This document shows, one piece after another, positions 1 through 6,135 of a stretch of 8,217 nt of DNA. The notes beneath the pieces were generated by a model. It did no database searches and had not been told where the DNA came from. It saw nothing but the letters and a program-made list of their open reading frames with translations. A program made the translations under genes and the position numbers. This stretch comes from Solobacterium sp. (lineage in GTDB: Bacteria > Bacillota_I > Bacilli_A > Erysipelotrichales > Erysipelotrichaceae). How positions within the stretch are numbered: position 1 is the stretch's first letter; every line of letters starts with the position of its first letter. The stretch is taken from assembly GCA_016280695.1 (NCBI GenBank), contig JAEEHG010000183.1, positions 1 to 8,217 of the forward strand, written 5' to 3'.

Positions 1-206
1 ATGCCCATCTGGCCGCCCAGCGCATCGATTTCACGCACAACAACACCCTTGGCCGGACCGCCGACCGAGGGGTTGCAGGGCATCTTGCCGATGTTTTCCA
101 CACTCAGTGTCAGCAGCATCGTCCTGTGGCCGAGCCGGGCCGCCGCCAGGGCTGCCTCAATGCCGGCATGACCGCCGCCGACAACTATAATTTCGTAATC
201 ACTCAT
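1..206 (-). CDS. mnmG: MnmG (GidA), tRNA uridine-34 carboxymethylaminomethyl modification FAD protein, N-terminal fragment
   Basis: MnmG with MnmE installs the carboxymethylaminomethyl group on wobble uridine 34 of certain tRNAs in the cytoplasm, using FAD, NADH and methylene-tetrahydrofolate. Only the first 68 residues are in the window; the gene runs off the left edge. Visible are a beta-strand EIIVV at residues 5-9, the FAD dinucleotide-binding glycines G10, G12 and G15 (GGGHAG), and the family-typical stretch [14 protein letters not shown] at residues 41-54 followed by [12 protein letters not shown]. The ATG overlaps the end of the preceding gene by eight bases (ATGAGTGA), and no strong ribosome binding site precedes it, so translation is probably coupled. 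It is the last visible gene of the dnaX-led operon. The family is clear; function is inferred from homology. Confidence 0.95.
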   Translation of the reverse strand, partial: MSDYEIIVVGGGHAGIEAALAAARLGHRTMLLTLSVENIGKMPCNPSVGGPAKGVVVREIDALGGQMG

Positions 207-1104
207 GGTTGAACACTTTCAGAAGCGGATCGAGATCCGGCTCTTCTGCCTCACTCATAACATCAAAGCATATCCGGCTGACCGGCAGCTGGTGCGCTTC
301 CGCCTTGACGCGGTACATGGCCAGCGTGCCCATCATTTCCTTCATCCGGATATCACGATCCATCGTATTCCAGGTAAACGGCACAGCGATTGTCAGCGCA
401 TCGTTTTCCATGCGGAAACAGTCTGTTTCACTACCGCGGATCATTTCCCAGCCGGGTTCCTTCAGGCGCTGCCGGACCAGCCGCCGGGCCCGGGTTTCTT
501 CCCGGCCGTTGCGGCCGTCACGGCCGATCTCCGCCCGGATGACCGCCAGCTGGTGGCGGACCTCATCGGCGCGGAAACTGTTTTCCGGCTCAAAGGACTG
601 GGCCGCACTCCACAGATCAATGCCGCCCTTTTCGGCCTGTTTCAATATCCGGACCGTTACCTGGGGATCTTCCCGGTCCAGATAGCAGTAGCTTTCCAGC
701 TGGCTGGAAATGGTGATGCCGATTTCTTCGGGAATCACCGGTTCACGGAAATACACGGCATCCGTCAGGTACAGGCAGTTGAGCTTCTCCGGGACAATCC
801 CGCGCCGGGCCGCCTTGCGGATCGCTTCTTCCATCTGTTCCCGCGAATCATAGCCGTTGGCATTTCCGTATTTGTTCCACATCTGCCGCAGGGAAAGCTT
901 CTCCGTGGCAACGTAATGGGCATAGCCCAGCAGGGCTTTACTGCGCATGTGACCGCGCCGGGCGTAGAAAAACAGCAGGTCGCCCCGGCGGAAATTCGTA
1001 AAGCCGCTCTTTGCCGAAAGCCGCCAGAAATTCATCGAACGGTTCCCGCAGAGGCGGTGGTACTCAATCATTTTTTCGTCAGTTACATACGCAATCGAGC
1101 TCAT
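199..1104 (-). CDS. Unassigned 301-aa protein with an EVE/PUA-like N-terminal domain
   Basis: I do not recognise a named family. Residues about 1-165 resemble an EVE (PUA-like) fold: FWRLS at 26-30, a [11 protein letters not shown] segment at 41-51, LLGYAHYV at 58-65, then LYLTDAVYF at 111-119 and a closing VTVRILKQA at 149-157. Such domains usually bind modified nucleic-acid bases, so an RNA or DNA link is possible but unproven. Residues about 175-290 are a second, charged domain: a helix with many Arg and Glu (200-215), GWEMI (218-222), D228, a strand DALTIAVPF (235-243), then a helix. That order faintly recalls a restriction-endonuclease fold, but no PD-(D/E)XK catalytic set is visible. 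There is no signal peptide or membrane segment. It starts 12 bases after fhs, with an AAGGA-like site merging into the fhs stop, and overlaps mnmG by eight bases, so it is co-transcribed. It is real by its operon fit; function is open. Confidence 0.85.
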   Translation of the reverse strand: MSSIAYVTDEKMIEYHRLCGNRSMNFWRLSAKSGFTNFRRGDLLFFYARRGHMRSKALLGYAHYVATEKLSLRQMWNKYGNANGYDSREQMEEAIRKAARRGIVPEKLNCLYLTDAVYFREPVIPEEIGITISSQLESYCYLDREDPQVTVRILKQAEKGGIDLWSAAQSFEPENSFRADEVRHQLAVIRAEIGRDGRNGREETRARRLVRQRLKEPGWEMIRGSETDCFRMENDALTIAVPFTWNTMDRDIRMKEMMGTLAMYRVKAEAHQLPVSRICFDVMSEAEEPDLDPLLKVFNHE

Positions 1105-1116
1105 AATCAGAATCCT

Positions 1117-2784
1117 TTAGAAAATACCGAAGCTGTCGCCGTTTTCATCAACACCCATGTTGATGGCCGCCGGCACTTTCGGCAGACCCGGCATGGTCAG
1201 GATGGTTCCCGTGTAGGCAACCAGGAAGCCGGCCCCGGCCGAAACACTGAGATCCTGGACATGGATATTGAAGCCTCTCGGGCGGCCCTTGACCTTGTCA
1301 TTGTCGGACAGCGACATCTGCGTCTTGGCCATGCAGACCGGCATGTGATCCCAGCCGTTGGCCATGAAGATCTTGATCTTCTCTTCAGCCAGTTCGGAGT
1401 ATTCGACATCATCCGCGCCGTAAATAGTCTGGGCGATCTTCAGGATCTTGGCCTTGATCGGTTCGTTTTCGTCATAGATCGGGGCATAGTGTGTCTCCCC
1501 GTCACACAGGGCCACAACTTTTTCGGCCAGTTCAATGGTGCCGTCACCGCCGCGGGCCCAGCCGTCACTCAGTTCAACCGGGAAACCGCGTTCCGCGCAC
1601 CAGTTCTTCAGGGCGTCAACTTCCTTTTCGGTATCAGCCGAGAACTTGTTGATGGCGATGATGAACGGGACGCCGAAGTGCTGGATGGAATCCACATGCT
1701 TGGCCAGGTTTTCCGCGCCGGCCAGCATCGCTTCGACATTCTCCTTTGTCAGGTCTTCCTGTTCCACGCCGCCGTGCATCTTCAGGGCCCGGACAGTGGC
1801 GACGATCACCACCGCATTCGGTCTGAGACCGCCGAAACGGCATTTGATATCAAGGAACTTCTCAGCCCCGAGGTCAGCGCCGAAGCCGGCCTCCGTGACG
1901 ACGTAATCCGCCAGTTTCAGGGCTGTTGTGGTAGCGATCAGGGAGTTGCAGCCATGCGCGATATTGGCAAACGGGCCGCCGTGGATCAGCACCGGGGTAT
2001 GTTCGAGGGTCTGTACAAGGTTCGGCTTGATCGCTTCCTTCATGACTACGGCTGCCGCCCCGTCAACATGGAGGTCCTTGACGGTAACCGGCTTGCCTTC
2101 ATATGTGTAGGCTACGATGCAGCGGCCGATCCGTTCCTGGAAATCCTTCAGGTCATGCGACAGGCAGAGGATGGCCATGACTTCGGTGGCAACGGTAATG
2201 ACAAAGTGGTCTTCCCGCTCCACGCCGTTGGTCCGCTTCTTCTGACCGATTGTGATATCCCGCAGGGTGCGGTCGTTCATATCCAGGCAGCGCTTCCAGA
2301 CGACCTGTTCCGGGTCGATGTTCAGCGGGTTGCCCTGGTACATGGAGTTGTCAAGCACAGCCGCGATGAGGTTGTTGCAGGTGGTAATTGCATGCATGTC
2401 GCCGGTGAAGTGCAGGTTGATCTCTTCCATCGGGACAACCTGGGCATAACCGCCGCCGGCCGCGCCGCCCTTGAGGCCGAAAACCGGACCCAGGGATGGT
2501 TCACGCAGGCATGCCATGACATTCTTGTTGATTTTGGACAGTCCGTCGGCCAGGCCGATGGTTGTGGTGGATTTGCCTTCGCCGGCTTTGGTCGGGGTGA
2601 TGGCCGTCACGAGGATCAGTTTGCCGTCCGGACCATCTTTTCTGTCTTCCCGGACCTGCAGGGAAATCTTGGCCTTGTTGGTGCCATACGGCTCCAGGTA
2701 CTTCCGGTCAATGCCTGCCTTGTCGGCAATGATGTTAATGTCTTCCAGGACTGCAGCCTGGGCAATGCGAAGATCGTTGTTCAT
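1117..2784 (-). CDS. fhs: Formate-tetrahydrofolate ligase (formyltetrahydrofolate synthetase)
   Basis: Fhs joins formate to tetrahydrofolate with ATP to give 10-formyl-tetrahydrofolate, feeding purine synthesis, initiator tRNA formylation and, in acetogens, the Wood-Ljungdahl methyl branch. With the ATG chosen here the protein is 555 residues, the usual length. Seen are the nucleotide-binding loop TPTKAGEGKST at 63-73, the glycine-rich signature GLKGGAAGGGY at 103-113, and the second signature VATVRALKMHGG at 328-339. A GTG 15 bases upstream would add five residues, but it sits on the GGAGG ribosome binding site, so ATG at 2784 is preferred. The gene follows recR by 20 bp and precedes the EVE-like gene by 12 bp, inside the dnaX-led operon; I see no promoter of its own. 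Its place beside recR is not the usual one, but mnmG downstream also draws on folate one-carbon units. Confidence 0.97.
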   Translation of the reverse strand: MNNDLRIAQAAVLEDINIIADKAGIDRKYLEPYGTNKAKISLQVREDRKDGPDGKLILVTAITPTKAGEGKSTTTIGLADGLSKINKNVMACLREPSLGPVFGLKGGAAGGGYAQVVPMEEINLHFTGDMHAITTCNNLIAAVLDNSMYQGNPLNIDPEQVVWKRCLDMNDRTLRDITIGQKKRTNGVEREDHFVITVATEVMAILCLSHDLKDFQERIGRCIVAYTYEGKPVTVKDLHVDGAAAVVMKEAIKPNLVQTLEHTPVLIHGGPFANIAHGCNSLIATTTALKLADYVVTEAGFGADLGAEKFLDIKCRFGGLRPNAVVIVATVRALKMHGGVEQEDLTKENVEAMLAGAENLAKHVDSIQHFGVPFIIAINKFSADTEKEVDALKNWCAERGFPVELSDGWARGGDGTIELAEKVVALCDGETHYAPIYDENEPIKAKILKIAQTIYGADDVEYSELAEEKIKIFMANGWDHMPVCMAKTQMSLSDNDKVKGRPRGFNIHVQDLSVSAGAGFLVAYTGTILTMPGLPKVPAAINMGVDENGDSFGIF

Positions 2785-2792
2785 GTTGTTTT

Positions 2793-2797
2793 CCTCC
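2793..2797 (-). promoter_or_regulatory. Ribosome binding site that fixes the fhs start
   Basis: GGAGG lies eight bases before ATG 2784 (GGAGG AAAACAAC ATG). The in-frame GTG upstream overlaps this element and so cannot use it. This supports the 555-residue form of Fhs. Confidence 0.8.
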
Positions 2798-2804
2798 ACA
2801 TGGG

Positions 2805-3401
2805 TCAGCCCATTCTCCGCCGGTCAGACAGAGCATGGATCAGGGTCATTTCATCAGCATAGTCCAGCATTCCTCCGGAAGGCAGACCATGGGCAATACG
2901 GGTTACCAGGATATCCGGGCATTCCCGTTTCAGCAGCCGGTCAAGATACATGGCTGTTGTTTCTCCGTCAAGCGTTGCGCTGGTCGCCAGAATCACTTCA
3001 TCGGCATCCTTTGCCCGGGCCACGAGCGCGTCGATATTCAGATCTTCCGGCATGATGCCGCGGGAAGAGGAGATCAGGCCGTTGAGCACGTGGTACACCC
3101 CGTGATATTCACCGGTTTTTTCCATGGCCAGCACGTCCTTGGCGGACTGGACCACGAAGATCTGGCGGTGGTTGCGTTCCGTATCCCGGCAGATGGAGCA
3201 TTCCTCCTCTTCGCAGAGATTGCCGCAGATCCGGCAGTGATGAAGCTTTGTCTTCACGTCCATCAGGGCCTGGGCAAATTCCCTTACTTCTTCGGGATCA
3301 CGTTCGGTGATCAGCAGGGCATAGCGTTCCGCGGTTTTCTCCCCGACACCCGGAAGCATCCGGAAGCTTTCGATCAGTTTCTGCAGACTGACCGGGTACA
3401 T
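2805..3401 (-). CDS. recR: Recombination mediator protein RecR
   Basis: RecR works with RecF and RecO to load RecA on single-stranded DNA at gaps, in the cytoplasm. The 198-residue length is typical. In order: helix-hairpin-helix LPGVGEKTAERYAL around 16-29, a four-cysteine zinc site (C56, C59, C68, C71), a Toprim domain from about 79 with EVILATSATLDGE at 135-147, and the C-terminal block GLPSGGMLDYADE at 172-184. In the Toprim motif SATLDGE stands where I expect something like NPTVEGE; the acidic residue and the final GE are kept. The ATG at 3401 shares its first base with the ybaB stop (TGATG), giving tight coupling. A GTG one codon upstream is also possible, but the start MYP matches the family better. 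The ybaB-recR pairing behind dnaX is conserved across many bacteria. Confidence 0.97.
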   Translation of the reverse strand: MYPVSLQKLIESFRMLPGVGEKTAERYALLITERDPEEVREFAQALMDVKTKLHHCRICGNLCEEEECSICRDTERNHRQIFVVQSAKDVLAMEKTGEYHGVYHVLNGLISSSRGIMPEDLNIDALVARAKDADEVILATSATLDGETTAMYLDRLLKRECPDILVTRIAHGLPSGGMLDYADEMTLIHALSDRRRMG

Positions 3402-3709
3402 CACATGATTCCCGGGATGTTCATCCCCTGCGTCATGACACCGAGTTTGTCCTGACGGTCCTGGCTGGCCTGCTCCAGGGCATCATTGACCGCGATCAGG
3501 ATCATATCCTGCAGCATTTCACGGTTGTCCTTTTCGAGCAGTTCTTCGTCGATATTGACTTCCAGCACTTCCAGGCCGCCGCTGACCTTTACCGTGACGC
3601 CGTCACCGCCGGCACTGCCGGTATACTCGGTATTCTGCAGTTCTTCTTCGATCCGGCCCATCTGTTTCTGCATTTCCTGGGCCTGCTGCATCAGTTTGTT
3701 GAAATCCAT
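3401..3709 (-). CDS. ybaB: YbaB/EbfC family nucleoid-associated DNA-binding protein
   Basis: This is a small (102-residue) dimeric DNA-binding protein of the YbaB/EbfC family, linked to nucleoid structure and gene regulation; its exact role here is unknown. The N-terminal helix DFNKLMQQAQEMQKQMGRIE is typical, followed by the beta-sheet core GVTVKVSGGLEVLEVNIDEELL (38-59) and a second long helix DNREMLQDMILIAVNDALEQA. The C-terminus is methionine- and glycine-rich, as often in this family. The start lies two bases after the dnaX stop, with an AAGGAG site inside the last dnaX codons. Its stop overlaps the recR ATG by one base. Sitting between dnaX and recR is the classical location. Confidence 0.96.
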   Translation of the reverse strand: MDFNKLMQQAQEMQKQMGRIEEELQNTEYTGSAGGDGVTVKVSGGLEVLEVNIDEELLEKDNREMLQDMILIAVNDALEQASQDRQDKLGVMTQGMNIPGIM

Positions 3710-3711
3710 GG

Positions 3712-5406
3712 TTATTCTCCTTCCGCGATTTCGAGCATATCACCGAACAGGTTCCGGGCCCGGTCTTCCAGGGTTTCCGTTTTCTGTTCTTCCTGTTGTT
3801 TTACATATCGGACAACCGGCATGGCCGGCGGCAGGGCGTTTTCCCGCCGCAGCCGCACGAATTCCTGCACGGCTTCGTCATAGGCGCTGTTGTTTACCGC
3901 AAACGGCATGCGGTCCACGCCGTTCAGCTTCAGCCATTCATAGAATTCCCGGTTGAACGCTTCTTCGTTGATGCTGCGGACCACGGCATCACTGGCACAG
4001 CCCAGCAGGATGCAGTCATCACCGCTGGCCTTGATTTCCGTCTGTCTGAGCATGGCTGCGTAGCGATCCGCCGGGATGCCGCTCATGCGCACGGCCAGCC
4101 TGTCCAGGTCGGCTGTCTTGCAGTCCTTGCGGCACTGCACCAGCAGCGACACGATTTCATTGACGTTATATTCCTGGATCGGGGCCGGTTCGGCTGGTTT
4201 TTCAGCGGCCGGCGGGGCAGCTGCCGGCGGTTCCGGGTTTTCCGGCTGACTGGCCGGCTTTTCCGGCATCGGTTCTTCTGCCGGTATGTATGCATGCATG
4301 GTTTCGGGCTCCCGCTGTTCTGCCGCAGGTTCCTGCCACAGCAGCATCTCCATGCAGGCCAGTTCCAGCAGTGTAATGACATCCTGTCCGGTCCGGTAGG
4401 ACTGCTGGGCCGCGAGCAGCCGGTCGGCCATCCGCAGCAGCACCTCGGCCGGTACTTTTCCGCTGAGGTCGGCAGCCTGGGCCGCTGTCAGGGTGCGCAG
4501 CAGTGCCTCTTTCTTCGTATAGCGCCAGATGACGCCGTCCTTCAGCACCGCCGCCAGGTCTTCGGTCAGTTTCCGCAGGTCCAGGCCGCCCTGCTCGTAT
4601 TTCTGCAGGCGGGTCAGGACCCCGGCCATATTCCGGGAGAAGATATCTTCCAGCAGGCCCAGTTTCTGATCAGCTGTCGCCAGGCCGTAGACCCGGTTGA
4701 TGCCCTCCTCGGTAATTTCACCGCCTGCATAGGATGATACCTGTTCCAGAATGCTCAGGGCATCACGCATGCCGCCGTCAGCCAGTTCGGCAATTTTGCG
4801 GGCCGCGCCTTCTTCCAGCGAGAAACCTTCGTTGCCGGCAATGTACAGCAGGTGTTCCTTGATCTGTTCGGCCGCCACCCGGGTGAAGTCAAACCGCTGG
4901 CAGCGCGAGATGATCGTGTTGATCAGCTTCTGCGGGTCGGTCGTGGCCAGGATGAAGATGACGTGCTCCGGCGGCTCTTCCAGCGTCTTCAGCAAGGCAC
5001 TGGCCGCTGACGAGGACAGCTGGTGCACCTCGTCGATGATATAGACCTTGTGATGCGACATCATCGGCGCCAGACGGGCCCGTTCGATCAGGTCACGGAT
5101 ATCTTCAACATGCGTTTCATTGGCCGCGTTGATCTCGATAATATCAGGGTGCGTGCCGGCCGCGGCCGCCAGGCAGCTCGGGCAGGTTCCGCACGGTTTT
5201 CTGTCGGGATTTTCGCACAGCACAGCCCTGGCCAGCAGCCGGGCCATGGTTGTCTTGCCGGTTCCGCGGGGCCCGCAGAAAAGGTAGGCGTGGCCGACAT
5301 TGCCCGCCTTCACCGCGTTGCGGATGGAACGGACAACATATTCCTGGCCCACGACTTCATCAAAGTCCCGGGAACGGTATTTCTGGTATAAAGCGGTTCG
5401 GCTCAT
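3712..5406 (-). CDS. dnaX: DNA polymerase III subunits gamma/tau (clamp loader ATPase)
   Basis: DnaX is the ATPase of the clamp loader that places the beta sliding clamp on primed DNA and links polymerase to helicase. It has 564 residues. The AAA+ core shows Walker A GPRGTGKT at 45-52, a zinc site (C64, C72, C75, C78), Walker B VYIIDEVH at 121-128, sensor 1 ATTD at 154-157, the arginine finger region SRC at 167-169 and sensor 2 GGMRDALS at 211-218. The collar domain runs to about 358. A Pro/Ala/Glu-rich linker at about 359-410 leads to a C-terminal tau-type domain (about 411-564). I see no A AAA AAG slippery heptamer of the E. coli type, so a separate short gamma form is not indicated. The ATG at 5406 follows AAGGAG by eight bases. 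It heads the downstream operon from an extended -10 promoter. Confidence 0.97.
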   Translation of the reverse strand: MSRTALYQKYRSRDFDEVVGQEYVVRSIRNAVKAGNVGHAYLFCGPRGTGKTTMARLLARAVLCENPDRKPCGTCPSCLAAAAGTHPDIIEINAANETHVEDIRDLIERARLAPMMSHHKVYIIDEVHQLSSSAASALLKTLEEPPEHVIFILATTDPQKLINTIISRCQRFDFTRVAAEQIKEHLLYIAGNEGFSLEEGAARKIAELADGGMRDALSILEQVSSYAGGEITEEGINRVYGLATADQKLGLLEDIFSRNMAGVLTRLQKYEQGGLDLRKLTEDLAAVLKDGVIWRYTKKEALLRTLTAAQAADLSGKVPAEVLLRMADRLLAAQQSYRTGQDVITLLELACMEMLLWQEPAAEQREPETMHAYIPAEEPMPEKPASQPENPEPPAAAPPAAEKPAEPAPIQEYNVNEIVSLLVQCRKDCKTADLDRLAVRMSGIPADRYAAMLRQTEIKASGDDCILLGCASDAVVRSINEEAFNREFYEWLKLNGVDRMPFAVNNSAYDEAVQEFVRLRRENALPPAMPVVRYVKQQEEQKTETLEDRARNLFGDMLEIAEGE

Positions 5407-5429
5407 GACGAAAACTCCTTCGTTTCCTT

Positions 5430-5438
5430 ATTATAACA
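5430..5438 (-). promoter_or_regulatory. Extended -10 promoter for the dnaX operon
   Basis: The minus strand reads TGTTATAAT, a perfect TATAAT with the TGn extension. The sequence 17 bases upstream (TGCAAT) is a poor -35, which an extended -10 can tolerate. A start about seven bases downstream would leave a leader of about 18 nt, just enough for the AAGGAG site before the dnaX ATG. The promoter lies directly behind the tadA terminator T-tract. The prediction rests on sequence only. Confidence 0.65.
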
Positions 5439-5461
5439 AAAACCTGCATGTTATTGCAGGT
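5438..5461 (-). terminator. Intrinsic terminator at the end of tadA
   Basis: On the minus strand ACCTGCA and TGCAGGT form a seven-bp stem around a six-base loop (ATAACA), followed by a short T-run (TTTTTG). The tadA stop codon lies in the loop, so the hairpin starts within the last tadA codons. The stem is modest, so leakage into dnaX is likely. Confidence 0.6.
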
Positions 5462-5942
5462 CTGCGGTGGTTTTCTGCTGTTTTTTCGCCGCCCGTTTTG
5501 CGCGGAAAAAGGTCTGCAGAACAGCCGCGCATTCGCTCTGCAGAAGGCCGCTGCGGATCTCTTTCGGATACGTTCCGATATGGCGGATCTCCTTGACGCG
5601 GATCAGGCTTTCCGTGGCCCCGCCCTTAGGGTCCGGCGTGCCGTAGCAGAGGGTGCGGATGCGGGCCAGGCTGATCACCCCGGTGCACATCATGCACGGT
5701 TCCAGGGTCACGTACAGGTCGCAGTCAGACAGGCACCAGGTTCCCAGTTTGCGGCTGGCTTTCTGGATGGCCAGCATTTCTGCATGGGCCATCGCCTGGC
5801 CGTTATGTTCGCGCATGTTATGGGCCCGGGCAATGATCTGCCCATCCCTGACAACGACCGCACCGACCGGCACCTCATCAATTTTCCGGGCTTTTTCCGC
5901 TTCTTTGAGCGCTGCCCGCCTGTATTTCTCTTCTGTATTCAT
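5451..5942 (-). CDS. tadA: tRNA-specific adenosine-34 deaminase TadA
   Basis: TadA deaminates adenosine 34 to inosine in the tRNA-Arg(ACG) anticodon, a zinc-dependent cytoplasmic reaction. The 163-residue protein shows EVPVGAVVV at 23-31, the zinc and catalytic motif HAE at 53-55, and PCMMC at 82-86 with zinc ligands C83 and C86. DPKGGA at 104-109 is also family-typical. The C-terminal tail (about 150-163) is Lys/Ala/Gln-rich. The ATG at 5942 gives the normal N-terminus for the family; no later Met occurs before residue 43. Oddly, there is no ribosome binding site: only GTTTTTTATGCC separates the SRP RNA hairpin from the ATG. Transcription must come through the SRP terminator or start unusually close to the gene. 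Bacillus has tadA, SRP RNA, dnaX; here the SRP RNA comes first. Confidence 0.96.
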   Translation of the reverse strand: MNTEEKYRRAALKEAEKARKIDEVPVGAVVVRDGQIIARAHNMREHNGQAMAHAEMLAIQKASRKLGTWCLSDCDLYVTLEPCMMCTGVISLARIRTLCYGTPDPKGGATESLIRVKEIRHIGTYPKEIRSGLLQSECAAVLQTFFRAKRAAKKQQKTTADLQ

Positions 5943-5947
5943 GGCAT

Positions 5948-5968
5948 AAAAAACGGCACACGCAAGCA
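5948..5968 (-). terminator. Terminator formed by the SRP RNA 3' arm and T-tract
   Basis: The 3' arm TGCTTGC (pairing with GCAAGCA at 6016-6022) continues as GTGTGCC and ends in six Ts at 5948-5953. The closing helix of the RNA thus doubles as the terminator stem. The T-run ends six bases before the tadA ATG. Confidence 0.6.
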
Positions 5969-6028
5969 GAGGTTTGTATGGCTGCTTCCTTCCGGACCTG
6001 ACCAGGTTGTATACATGCTTGCTGTACC
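5950..6028 (-). ncRNA. ffs: Signal recognition particle RNA, small bacterial (4.5S-like) type
   Basis: This RNA pairs with Ffh to target nascent membrane and secreted proteins to the membrane. The minus strand carries the near-universal domain IV at 6003-5980: GGTCAGGTCCGGAAGGAAGC followed by AGCC, with GGAA tetraloop and both internal loops of the Ffh site. Flanking helices are visible: TGTAT (6011-6015) with ATACA (5975-5979), and GCAAGCA (6016-6022) with TGCTTGC (5962-5968). The length of about 79 nt leaves no room for an Alu domain, unlike the long Bacillus scRNA. The 5' end is set by the promoter spacing and the 3' end by the T-tract; both may be off by a few bases. Confidence 0.93.
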
Positions 6029-6034
6029 GCCGTT

Positions 6035-6063
6035 ATTATAACTGAATTATTTCCCTTGTACAA
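6035..6063 (-). promoter_or_regulatory. Promoter of the SRP RNA gene
   Basis: The minus strand has TTGTAC, a 17-base spacer and a perfect TATAAT (6040-6035). The -35 matches the consensus at TTG only. The expected start near 6028 agrees with the 5' end of the folded SRP RNA. A parS site lies about ten bases upstream of the -35 box, so ParB could affect access to this promoter (inference). Confidence 0.75.
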
Positions 6064-6072
6064 CCGTCATAA

Positions 6073-6090
6073 TTGTTTCACGTGAAACAA
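6073..6090. other. parS: parS site 1 (ParB/Spo0J binding palindrome)
   Basis: TGTTTCACGTGAAACA at 6074-6089 is an exact match to the known parS consensus (TGTTNCACGTGAAACA) bound by Spo0J/ParB. With one more paired base at each side it is an 18-bp perfect palindrome. It lies between the serS terminator stem and the SRP RNA promoter, and its right half supplies part of the serS terminator T-tract. ParB clamps load at such sites and recruit SMC near the origin. A 16-bp exact match is very unlikely by chance, and a second copy occurs in this window. Confidence 0.92.
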
Positions 6091-6114
6091 AAGGAGGCGG
6101 ATTTCTCCGTCTCC
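6085..6114 (-). terminator. Intrinsic terminator of serS
   Basis: On the minus strand GGAGACGGA, loop GAAA and TCCGCCTCC form a nine-position stem with one A-C mismatch, followed by TTTTGTTT. It starts about 20 bases after the serS stop. The second half of the T-tract belongs to parS site 1. The plus strand also folds but has no T-run, so it terminates only leftward transcription. Confidence 0.8.
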
Positions 6115-6135
6115 CTGTCTGAAATGTCGAACTGA

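Noticed and set aside
205..2862. An 885-codon open frame on the plus strand, opposite fhs and the EVE-like gene
   Set aside because: Its length is striking, but it spans several minus-strand genes, shows no domain, has no ribosome binding site and reads His/Arg/Gly/Phe-rich, as expected for an antisense shadow of GC-rich coding DNA.
3087..3092. A third CACGTG core, inside recR
   Set aside because: Its flanks (GAG and GTA) do not match parS, so it is a chance hexamer.
3712..5406. Programmed frameshift in dnaX giving a short gamma form
   Set aside because: No A AAA AAG heptamer is present; the A-runs near the linker (GAAAAACC, GAAAAGCC) are not slippery sites of that kind.
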